A stretch of 5,896 bases of DNA from an uncultured Veillonella sp. (GTDB taxonomy: Bacteria; Bacillota; Negativicutes; Veillonellales; Veillonellaceae), in the NCBI RefSeq assembly GCF_934190855.1, contig NZ_CAKPTN010000102.1:1-5896 (forward strand), written 5' to 3'. Positions within the stretch are counted from its first letter, which is position 1. Every line of letters begins with the position of its first letter. This document shows, in pieces, positions 1 through 5,510 of this stretch. A model generated the notes under the pieces. That model worked only from the letters and a program-made list of their open reading frames with translations. It was not told the DNA's origin and did no database searches. The translations under genes and the position numbers were made by a program.

Positions 1-183
1 GGACTGAATGGTGTATACCAACGCGTTGTAGATCGTGCATCTCTACGTAGTGAGCGATATATTGCTAATGAGGCAGAGGTAGGTATCATCATTACCACCT
101 TAAAAGGTGAGATTTTGGCAATGGATAAGCATGCTAAAGAGATAGGAGAGCTTGAACAATGGCACATACCTTGTATATCGTAG
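1..183 (+). CDS. cbiD: CbiD, cobalt-precorrin-5B C1-methyltransferase (3' end only)
   Basis: Reading frame 1 is open from the window edge to a TAG stop at 181-183, giving the last 60 residues of a protein whose start lies upstream. The tail includes an YQRVVDRASLRSERYI segment, then a short hydrophobic strand (VGIIITTL) and a KGEILA turn. This resembles the C-terminus of CbiD, where a conserved Arg-rich helix is followed by a strand and a D/KG-x-I/V-L-A motif. CbiD is the SAM-dependent enzyme that methylates C1 of the corrin ring after CbiG has opened the lactone. Its position directly before cbiE matches the common cbiD-cbiE-cbiT order. The last 25 bases overlap the start of cbiE in another frame. 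The identification rests on a short C-terminal fragment plus strong operon context. The catalytic part is not visible. Confidence 0.85.
   Translation, partial: GLNGVYQRVVDRASLRSERYIANEAEVGIIITTLKGEILAMDKHAKEIGELEQWHIPCIS
144..148 (+). promoter_or_regulatory. Ribosome binding site of cbiE
   Basis: AGGAG lies inside the cbiD coding sequence, 10 bases before the ATG at 159. It supports that start and shows that cbiE can be initiated independently, although cbiD translation runs past it to 183. Confidence 0.7.
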
Positions 184-785
184 GCATTGGTCCAGGTAAT
201 CCTGATTATGTGGTGCCTAGAGGCCTTAATTTAATTAAACATGCCACAGTATTGGTAGGTAGTGAACGGTCCTTAGAGGACTTTCAGGAGCCCGGCCAAA
301 TTACATATCCTGTAACAGGCAAGCTTAGCTTACTAGCTGAGCAAATTGAGCGTGAGCTCAACGACCATGATGTAGTAGTTATGGTTAGCGGCGATACAGG
401 CTACTATAGCTTGTTGCCATATTTAAAGAAAAAATTCCCTGCTAATCCTATTGAGGTTGTGCCAGGCATTAGTTCTATGACCTTTGCCTTCGCTCGACTC
501 AATGAGGTGTGGCATGATGCGGATTTAATGAGCTTTCACGGTCGTCAACCGGCGCCTGAAAAACTCGTGTATGAAGCAGGTAAAAAGATGGGGTTCTTAA
601 CGGATCCTGAATATAATCCAGCGCATATTGCGCGTATTTTAATAGATGCAGGTTGGCCAAAAGAAACGAGAGCGGCAGCCCTTGAGCGCTTGAGCTATGA
701 TGATGAAAAAATTGTAGACTCCACGCTAGAGGTGTTAACTGAGCTTGAAGGCTTTGGTCATTCTGTAATGGTGGTATTAGGATGA
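159..785 (+). CDS. cbiE: CbiE, cobalt-precorrin-7 C5-methyltransferase
   Basis: This is a 208-residue member of the SAM-dependent tetrapyrrole methylase family, close to the roughly 200 residues typical of stand-alone CbiE. The N-terminal P-loop-like motif IVGIGPGNPDYV is at residues 7-18. VGSER is at 33-37, the VSGDTGYYSLLPYL segment at 76-89, and the VVPGISSMTFAFARL substrate-pocket segment at 100-114, followed by SFHGR at 125-129. These are CbiE/CobL N-domain signatures. The enzyme methylates C5 late in the pathway, working with CbiT, which is the next gene; in aerobes the two are fused as CobL. It is expected in the cytoplasm. The start is chosen by the AGGAG ribosome binding site and because the conserved motif begins six residues later. 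The stop overlaps the cbiT start as ATGA. Confidence 0.95.
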   Translation: MAHTLYIVGIGPGNPDYVVPRGLNLIKHATVLVGSERSLEDFQEPGQITYPVTGKLSLLAEQIERELNDHDVVVMVSGDTGYYSLLPYLKKKFPANPIEVVPGISSMTFAFARLNEVWHDADLMSFHGRQPAPEKLVYEAGKKMGFLTDPEYNPAHIARILIDAGWPKETRAAALERLSYDDEKIVDSTLEVLTELEGFGHSVMVVLG

Positions 786-1369
786 GACATTTTTTCGGAA
801 TTCCTGATGAGGAATTTATCCGCGGCGACGTGCCGATGACGAAATGCGAGATTCGCAAAGCCGTTATGAACGAAGCACGCATCAAGGAGGATAGCATCGT
901 CCTTGACGTAGGTGCTGGTACAGGCTCTATTTCTATTGAAGCAGCCTTGGCAGCTCCTAAAGGGCATGTATATGCGATTGAGCGCTTTGATAAAGGCATC
1001 GACCTTATCAATGAAAATATGAAGAAATTCAATGTAAATAATATGACAGTTATCAAGTCCAAAGCTCCTGAAGGCATGGAAGAATTGCCTGAGCTTGATG
1101 CGGTTATTATTGGCGGCAGCGCTGGCGGTATGACAGGCATTATGGACGAGGCGCAACGTCTTTTAAAAATTGGCGGACGTCTAGTTGTAACAGCTGTAAC
1201 AATGGAAACTGGCTACACAATCCTTAAAGAGTTGAAAGGTCGTCCTTTCACCTATGAAGGTTACCAAATGTCTATTAGCCGTTACCGCAAGGCTGGTCCC
1301 TATCATTTGTTAGACCCATTGAGTCCAATTTTCATTGTATCTGCAACGCGTATCGCAGAAGGAGAGTAA
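782..1369 (+). CDS. cbiT: CbiT, cobalt-precorrin-6B C15-methyltransferase/decarboxylase
   Basis: The protein has 195 residues and a class I Rossmann SAM-methyltransferase fold, unlike the tetrapyrrole methylase fold of its neighbours. The CbiT signature GIPDEEFIRGDVPMTKCEIR occupies residues 6-25. The SAM-binding motif I, VLDVGAGTGSISIEAA, is at 40-55, the acidic post-motif-II residue is E67 in AIERFD, and a Gly-rich DAVIIGGSAGG loop is at 106-116. From family knowledge, CbiT methylates C15 and decarboxylates the C12 acetate side chain. The ATG shares bases with the cbiE stop (ATGA). No good ribosome binding site precedes it, since the nearest AGG touches the start codon, so translation probably depends on coupling to cbiE. 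The stop is followed one base later by cbiF. Confidence 0.95.
   Translation: MRHFFGIPDEEFIRGDVPMTKCEIRKAVMNEARIKEDSIVLDVGAGTGSISIEAALAAPKGHVYAIERFDKGIDLINENMKKFNVNNMTVIKSKAPEGMEELPELDAVIIGGSAGGMTGIMDEAQRLLKIGGRLVVTAVTMETGYTILKELKGRPFTYEGYQMSISRYRKAGPYHLLDPLSPIFIVSATRIAEGE
1359..1364 (+). promoter_or_regulatory. Ribosome binding site that fixes the cbiF start
   Basis: AAGGAG sits six bases before the ATG at 1371. It favours that codon over an in-frame TTG at 1335, which has no such site and would add 12 residues that do not resemble the family. Confidence 0.85.
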
Positions 1370-1370
1370 T

Positions 1371-2132
1371 ATGGTTGACGTACATATCGTAGGTGCAGGC
1401 CCTGGAGATCCTGAGTTAATCACTCGCAAAGGGTATCGTTTAGTGCAAGAGGCAGACGTTGTTATTTACGCTGGCTCCTTGGTAAACCCTGCTATTTTAG
1501 AGGCTTGTAAACCAGGCTGTGAAATCCATAACAGTGCTACTATGAACCTTGATGAGGTATTGGCTGTTATGAAAGCCTCTGTTGAGGCTGGTAAAAGCGT
1601 AGTTCGCCTTCACACAGGTGACCCTGCTATTTACGGTGCTATTCAAGAACAAATGGATGCACTAGCTGGCATGGGGATTTCCTATGAAGTCGTACCAGGT
1701 GTAAGCTCTTTCCTTGCTACAGCAGCGGCTTTAAAACAAGAATATACATTGCCAAATGTATCTCAAACAGTAATTATTACGCGTATGGAAGGCCGTACAC
1801 CAATGCCTCCAAAGGAAAAATTGCGCATGTTAGCATCCCATGAAGCGACAATGTGTATTTTCCTTAGCGTTCAAATGTTAGATAAGGTTGTAGCTGAACT
1901 CATCGAGGGCGGTTATGATAAAACGACTCCAGTGGCTATCGTGGTAAAAGCGTCTTGGCCAGACCAACGCATTATCCGCGGCACATTGGAAACTATTGCG
2001 GACATCGTAGCGAAAGAGGGCGTATTGCGCCAAGCTATGATCGTAGTAAGCCATGTATTAGATAGTGAATACGAATTATCTAAACTTTACGACAAAGGCT
2101 TTGCTCACATGTACCGCAGTGCTAAGGACTAG
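1371..2132 (+). CDS. cbiF: CbiF, cobalt-precorrin-4 C11-methyltransferase
   Basis: This 253-residue tetrapyrrole methylase matches the usual CbiF/CobM length. The motifs in order are VHIVGAGPGDPELIT (residues 4-18), IYAGSLVNP (32-40), LHTGDPAIYGA (80-90), YEVVPGVSSFLATAAAL (105-121), TVIITRMEGRTPMP (133-146), TTPVAIVVKASWPDQ (185-199) and RGTL (203-206). The AGSLVNP and ITRxxGRTPMP elements are characteristic of the C11-methyltransferase rather than CbiL, CbiH or CbiE. The enzyme transfers a methyl group from SAM to C11 of cobalt-precorrin-4. The product goes to CbiG, the next gene. The start at 1371 has a strong, well-spaced ribosome binding site and puts the conserved motif at the very N-terminus. 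The gene lies one base after cbiT and one base before cbiG. Confidence 0.96.
   Translation: MVDVHIVGAGPGDPELITRKGYRLVQEADVVIYAGSLVNPAILEACKPGCEIHNSATMNLDEVLAVMKASVEAGKSVVRLHTGDPAIYGAIQEQMDALAGMGISYEVVPGVSSFLATAAALKQEYTLPNVSQTVIITRMEGRTPMPPKEKLRMLASHEATMCIFLSVQMLDKVVAELIEGGYDKTTPVAIVVKASWPDQRIIRGTLETIADIVAKEGVLRQAMIVVSHVLDSEYELSKLYDKGFAHMYRSAKD
2124..2128 (+). promoter_or_regulatory. Ribosome binding site of cbiG
   Basis: AAGGA in the last codons of cbiF lies five bases before the ATG at 2134 and eight before a second in-frame ATG at 2137. It excludes an upstream in-frame ATG at 2065, which would add 23 residues overlapping the CbiF C-terminus. The choice between 2134 and 2137 is open and changes only one residue. 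Confidence 0.75.
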
Positions 2133-2133
2133 T

Positions 2134-3282
2134 ATGATGAAAGAACTAGAAACTGTTGCATCTACGACTGGAGCTAAGAAGAATAGAACGGCTATTCTCT
2201 CTGTATCTGAACGAGGTGCAAAGCTAGGTCAACGTATCAAGTCTTTGGTGGCACCCCATGCGGATTGCTTTGAAAAGGAAAACCGTCCCTCTGGTGGTGA
2301 GGCTATTTATTTCGATTCCCTCAAAAACCATATTGGACAGATTTTCAAGGATTACGACCAAGTACTGTGTATTATGGCACTCGGTATCGTAGTGCGCATG
2401 ATTGCCCCGTATATTGAGCATAAATCCAAGGATCCTGCTGTAGTCGTAATGGACGAAGTGGGACATCACGTGATTAGCTTACTGTCTGGTCACCTTGGGG
2501 GCGCCAACGAATGGACGCAGTCCATTTCGCTGGCCATCGATGCGGACCCCGTCATTACAACCGCAACGGATGTAAACGGATTGCCAGCGCCTGACGTGTT
2601 GGCGCGCCACGAGCATCTGTTGGTAGATGATTTTCAAACCTTAATCAATGTGAACTCTGCCATCGTTGGGGGAGAACAGGTTGATTATTATATCGATGAA
2701 AGCTTATCGAATGCAGAGCATTTAGAACAAGCAGCGAAAGCTCATATTGGTGAACATGGTATGGTTCACGTTGTTTCTTTGGAGCAACTAGATTTTATTC
2801 CATGTAAGAATGAAAGCGCTGAAGAGGGTTCTTCTCGCGTAGTCATTACGGACAAAGTAATGACCGAGTATAGTCATCAATTGATTTTGCGCCCTCGTAC
2901 GTATACGATGGGCATAGGCTGTCGTCGTGATACGCCAAAGGAATTGATTCTTGATGCCATTCAACAATCTTTGGCAGCCCATAAGCTTTCACCAAAGAGC
3001 CTTGTAACGGCTGCATCGGTCATCGTTAAACAAGATGAAGTAGGTCTCTTAGAGGCTATGCAAATTATGGGGTGGCCTATCGTGTTCTATACACAGGATG
3101 AGATGGCACCACTCATTGAACAAGAAGAATTAAAAGAATCTAATTTTGTAAAAGGAACTATAGGAGTAGGAAACGTATGCGAGACAACGGCATTACTAGC
3201 GGCCAAGAGCCGAACATTAATACAGCACAAAACAATTTATCCCAAAACAACGGTAGCCATTGCACAGGTAACATCAAAGTAA
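2134..3282 (+). CDS. cbiG: CbiG, cobalt-precorrin-5A hydrolase
   Basis: The 382-residue protein has the three-part CbiG layout. An N-terminal domain (about 17-135) contains MALGIVVRMIAPYI (81-94), VVVMDEVGHHVISLLSGHLG (103-122) and GANEWTQ (123-129). ITTATDVNGLPAPDVLA (141-157) leads into a poorly conserved middle part (about 160-250). The C-terminal domain starts at LRPRTYTMGIGCRRDTP (252-268) and ends with GVGNVCETTALLAAKSR (344-360) and TTVAIAQ (372-378). The enzyme opens the delta-lactone of cobalt-precorrin-5A and releases acetaldehyde, the old C20 with its methyl group. This step is specific to the anaerobic route, so the gene identifies the pathway. It is somewhat longer than my recollection of enterobacterial CbiG (about 350 residues), through a charged N-terminal lead and the middle region. 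Its last 106 bases overlap cbiH. Bases 2461-2640 are unusually GC-rich. Confidence 0.95.
   Translation: MMKELETVASTTGAKKNRTAILSVSERGAKLGQRIKSLVAPHADCFEKENRPSGGEAIYFDSLKNHIGQIFKDYDQVLCIMALGIVVRMIAPYIEHKSKDPAVVVMDEVGHHVISLLSGHLGGANEWTQSISLAIDADPVITTATDVNGLPAPDVLARHEHLLVDDFQTLINVNSAIVGGEQVDYYIDESLSNAEHLEQAAKAHIGEHGMVHVVSLEQLDFIPCKNESAEEGSSRVVITDKVMTEYSHQLILRPRTYTMGIGCRRDTPKELILDAIQQSLAAHKLSPKSLVTAASVIVKQDEVGLLEAMQIMGWPIVFYTQDEMAPLIEQEELKESNFVKGTIGVGNVCETTALLAAKSRTLIQHKTIYPKTTVAIAQVTSK
3162..3166 (+). promoter_or_regulatory. Ribosome binding site of cbiH, inside cbiG
   Basis: AGGAG lies 10 bases before the ATG at 3177, with a second TAGGA (3167-3171) five bases before it. Together they support initiation deep inside the cbiG coding sequence, at the only ATG, GTG or TTG in this frame upstream of the conserved CbiH core. 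Confidence 0.7.
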
Positions 3283-4001
3283 TCGGCATTGGCCCTGGCG
3301 ATGAAGAGTTTATGACGCCTCAAGCGCGCGAAGCTATCTTAGCAGCTGACCGCGTGGTAGGTTATTTGACATACCTCGACTTGATCAAAGACCTTATCGA
3401 AGGTAAAGAGACTGTAGGTACTGCCATGATGCAAGAAGTAGATCGTTGCCAACAAGCAGTTGATTTAGCCGTAGAAGGCCATCAAGTAGTTGTAGTATCC
3501 TCTGGTGATTCTGGCGTATACGGCATGGCAGGTCTTGTGTTGGAACTTGCTAATAAAGTACCAGCAGAAAAACGTCCTTCCGTAGATATCGTACCTGGCC
3601 TTAGCGCTGTAAACGTAGCAGCATCTGTATTGGGTGCACCTTTGATGCATGACTTTGCAGTTATTTCCTTGAGCGACTTAATGACTCCATGGGATCTTAT
3701 TAAAAAACGTGCTGACCTTTGTGCACAAGGTGACATGGTTATCTCCTTGTACAACCCACGCAGTAAAAAACGTGTTACACACTTAGATGAAGTGCGCGAA
3801 ATCGTTCTTAAATACCGCGATCCTAAAACACCTGTTGGTATCGTGCAAAAAGCAGGTCGTCCAGGTCAACAAATGGTAATTTCTGACCTTGAAAACTTCA
3901 CAAAAGAAGAAGTAGATATGCAAACACTTGTTATCATCGGTAACAGCCAAACCTATGTTGAAAATGGTCGCATGATTACACCTCGAGGCTACAAATTATG
4001 A
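3177..4001 (+). CDS. cbiH: CbiH, cobalt-factor III C17-methyltransferase (ring contraction)
   Basis: The predicted protein has 274 residues: a normal-sized core of about 242 after an extra 32-residue N-terminus rich in Asn and Gln. Core motifs are IKVIGIGPGDEEFMTPQA (33-50), VVGYLTYLDLI (60-70), VVVVSSGDSGVYGMAGL (104-120), VDIVPGLSAVNVAASVLGAPLMHDF (136-160, the family's pocket segment), the diagnostic SLYNPRSKKR (190-199), TPVGIVQKAGRPGQ (218-231) and LVIIGNSQTY (251-260). The enzyme methylates C17 and drives ring contraction to cobalt-precorrin-4, the substrate of CbiF. The extra C-terminal Fe-S domain of CbiH60-type enzymes is absent. The frame opens at 3144, after a TAA at 3141, and ATG 3177 is its only standard start before the SAM-binding motif. 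If the extension is not made, a rare ATC or ATT start near 3273 would be needed. Confidence 0.93.
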   Translation: MRDNGITSGQEPNINTAQNNLSQNNGSHCTGNIKVIGIGPGDEEFMTPQAREAILAADRVVGYLTYLDLIKDLIEGKETVGTAMMQEVDRCQQAVDLAVEGHQVVVVSSGDSGVYGMAGLVLELANKVPAEKRPSVDIVPGLSAVNVAASVLGAPLMHDFAVISLSDLMTPWDLIKKRADLCAQGDMVISLYNPRSKKRVTHLDEVREIVLKYRDPKTPVGIVQKAGRPGQQMVISDLENFTKEEVDMQTLVIIGNSQTYVENGRMITPRGYKL

Positions 4002-4786
4002 TTTGGGTCATTGCCGGTACCTTGGATGGTCGTACCTTAGCGGTAGAAATCCAAAAACGAACTGGCGAAGATGTGCTTGTTACGGTGGTTAGCCAATATG
4101 GTGCAGAGCTTGCTGCCCATAAAGGCATTACCGTACATACGGGCCGTCTTGACCAAGAGGCTATGCAAGACTTAATTAAGAAACACAATGTGCGCCTTTT
4201 AATCGATGCAAGCCATCCGTATGCTGCTATCGTTACGGCTACGGCTCAAGATGCAGCAAAAGCTGAAGGTATTCCTTTTGTTCGTTTCGAACGTAAAGAG
4301 GTGCCATTACCAGACTATGATAAATTACATATCGTAGTAGATGAAGTAGAAGCAGCCAATCTAGCAGGCAAATTAGCGAAGGAAAATAATAACCATGTAT
4401 ATTTGACTACAGGTAGTAAAACAATGCACATCTTTGCTAAATCTGAAGCCTTGCAAGATTGCGAAGTATGGACCCGCATTTTACCTACCGCAGAGGTGTT
4501 ACAAATGATGGAAGACCTCAATGTAAGTCCAAAACGCATTGTTGCTGTACAAGGTCCTTTCTCTTACGATATGAACCGCATCATGTTCCACGATACAAAG
4601 GCGAGCGTTGTAGTTATGAAAAACTCTGGCCTTGTGGGTGGTGCTGATACAAAATTACAAGCCGCAATGGATCTTGGTATCCACGTTATTGTTATCGATC
4701 GTCCACGTGTTAAGATTGAAAGCCACGTGGTATCATCTAATGATGAATTTTTCAAATTATGGGAGGACACTAATGGATTACGTTAA
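3998..4786 (+). CDS. cbiJ: CbiJ, cobalt-precorrin-6A reductase
   Basis: The 262-residue protein matches the CbiJ/CobK family length. The N-terminal strand and nucleotide-binding turn IWVIAGTLDGRTLA (2-15) correspond to the family GGTxE/DxR element. LLIDASHPYAAIVTATAQ (67-84) holds the hallmark DA(S/T)HP(Y/F)A motif. RFER (96-99), YLTTGSK (135-141), VWTRILPT (157-164), AVQGPFSYDMN (183-193), VVMKNSGLVGGADTK (205-219) and VIVIDRP (230-236) follow in family order. The enzyme uses a nicotinamide cofactor to reduce the C18-C19 double bond of cobalt-precorrin-6A, giving the substrate of CbiT/CbiE. cobK is the name of the aerobic homologue; cbiG and cbiD nearby justify cbiJ here. The start overlaps the cbiH stop as ATGA, with a modest GAGG (3985-3988) nine bases upstream. 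Translational coupling with cbiH is likely. Confidence 0.94.
   Translation: MIWVIAGTLDGRTLAVEIQKRTGEDVLVTVVSQYGAELAAHKGITVHTGRLDQEAMQDLIKKHNVRLLIDASHPYAAIVTATAQDAAKAEGIPFVRFERKEVPLPDYDKLHIVVDEVEAANLAGKLAKENNNHVYLTTGSKTMHIFAKSEALQDCEVWTRILPTAEVLQMMEDLNVSPKRIVAVQGPFSYDMNRIMFHDTKASVVVMKNSGLVGGADTKLQAAMDLGIHVIVIDRPRVKIESHVVSSNDEFFKLWEDTNGLR
4761..4766 (+). promoter_or_regulatory. Ribosome binding site that fixes the cbiC start
   Basis: GGGAGG is six bases before the ATG at 4773. It rules out an in-frame GTG at 4632, which would add 47 residues encoded opposite the conserved CbiJ C-terminus and unlike CbiC proteins. Confidence 0.88.
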
Positions 4787-5438
4787 AAATCCTAAAGCCA
4801 TTGAAGATAAAAGTATGGAAATCATTTACGATTATGTAAAAGATTTGGGTTTAACAGATGATGAAGTACGCGTAGTATCTCGTACAGTACATGCTTCTGG
4901 TGATGTTGAATACGCTCAACTCGTAAAAATGAGCCCTGATGCTGTTCAAAAAGGTATCGAAGCATTAGATAATGGTGCAGATATTTATACAGATGTGGAA
5001 ATGGTTCGCACAGGTATCTCTAAACCAGCTCTTAAAATTCGCGGTAACGAAGTACACTGCTTAATCAAAGACGAAAATGTAGCTAAAATGGCTAAAGAAT
5101 TAGGCGTGACTCGTTCTATTGCAGCTATGCGTACATTTGGTAAACAATTAGAAGGCCAAATCGTAGCTATCGGTAATGCTCCAACAGCATTATACGAAGT
5201 ATTGCGTTTAGCCCTCGAAGAAGGCGTTAAACCTGCTCTTATCATTGGTATCCCTGTAGGCTTTGTAGGTGCTGCAGAATCCAAAGACTATTTAATGGAA
5301 GTATCCCCAGTTCCTTACATCACTGTAAAAGGTAACAAAGGTGGTAGCCCAATCGCTGCTTCCGTATGTAATGCATTGCTTTACACAAACGTAAAACGCA
5401 ATGACATGCTCTTCGTAGAAGGCAAAGAGTCTAAATAA
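4773..5438 (+). CDS. cbiC: CbiC, cobalt-precorrin-8 methylmutase
   Basis: The 221-residue protein is within the usual range (about 210) of the CbiC/CobH family. Key segments are the N-terminal helix IEDKSMEIIYDYV (10-22), VVSRTVHASGDVEYAQLV (34-51) with H40 as the expected catalytic histidine by analogy with His43 of CobH, IYTDVEMVRTGI (75-86), RSIAAMR (114-120), IVAIGNAPTALYEVL (132-146) and PALIIGIPVGFVGAAESK (157-174), then GNKGGSPIAASVCNALLY (189-206). The enzyme moves the methyl group from C11 to C12 in a 1,5-sigmatropic shift, turning cobalt-precorrin-8 into cobyrinic acid, the substrate of CbiA. It is the last gene of the block, rather than sitting before cbiD as in Salmonella. It overlaps cbiJ by 14 bases and has the best ribosome binding site of the set. 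A terminator-like hairpin begins three bases after its stop. Confidence 0.97.
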   Translation: MDYVKNPKAIEDKSMEIIYDYVKDLGLTDDEVRVVSRTVHASGDVEYAQLVKMSPDAVQKGIEALDNGADIYTDVEMVRTGISKPALKIRGNEVHCLIKDENVAKMAKELGVTRSIAAMRTFGKQLEGQIVAIGNAPTALYEVLRLALEEGVKPALIIGIPVGFVGAAESKDYLMEVSPVPYITVKGNKGGSPIAASVCNALLYTNVKRNDMLFVEGKESK

Positions 5439-5441
5439 TAC

Positions 5442-5483
5442 AAAACCCGAATCGTATTTTTGTAGTTCTGCGATTCGGGTTTT
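5442..5483 (+). terminator. Intrinsic terminator-like hairpin after cbiC
   Basis: A perfect 13-bp inverted repeat pairs AAAACCCGAATCG (5442-5454) with CGATTCGGGTTTT (5471-5483) around a 16-base loop. The distal arm ends in TTTT, and a second T-run follows at 5492-5496. The proximal arm begins with AAAA, so the element could also act on the opposite strand. It starts three bases after the cbiC stop, which fits termination of the cobalamin operon. The T-tract is short and interrupted (TTTTACTG), so read-through into the permease gene is plausible. Confidence 0.85.
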
Positions 5484-5497
5484 ACTGTATATTTTTA

Positions 5498-5505
5498 GAG
5501 AGGGG
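5498..5505 (+). promoter_or_regulatory. Ribosome binding site of the transporter permease gene
   Basis: GAGAGGGG ends five bases before the ATG at 5511. It lies only 14 bases after the hairpin and identifies 5511 as the start of the partial gene. Confidence 0.8.
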
Positions 5506-5510
5506 TTCGT

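Noticed and set aside
799..816. AATTCC / GGAATT inverted repeat with a 6-base loop near the cbiT start
   Set aside because: The stem is short and AT-rich and is explained by the codons for the conserved GIPDEEF motif. There is nothing else to suggest a regulatory role.
499..1156. Long antisense open frames opposite cbiE and cbiT (499-1140 and 758-1156, minus strand)
   Set aside because: They run opposite well-conserved cbiE/cbiT codons, have no family-like motifs and no convincing ribosome binding site, and look like shadows of the codon bias of the real genes.
1335..1370. Upstream TTG start giving CbiF 12 more residues
   Set aside because: The strong AAGGAG precedes ATG 1371, and the CbiF motif begins right after that ATG. 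The extra residues only re-read the cbiT end.
2065..2133. Upstream ATG start giving CbiG 23 more residues
   Set aside because: It lies inside the conserved end of cbiF, and a good AAGGA site sits just before 2134. The added residues show no CbiG similarity.
4459..4647. Small + strand open frame of 62 codons within cbiJ
   Set aside because: It overlaps conserved cbiJ sequence in another frame, has no ribosome binding site and no recognisable protein features.
4632..4772. Upstream GTG start giving CbiC a 47-residue hydrophobic N-terminus
   Set aside because: It could look like a membrane anchor, but it only re-reads conserved cbiJ codons. GGGAGG at 4761-4766 points clearly to ATG 4773.
5484..5510. 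Cobalamin riboswitch or operator before the permease gene
   Set aside because: The space is only 27 bases, far too short for a cobalamin riboswitch, and no palindromic operator is visible beyond the terminator arms.
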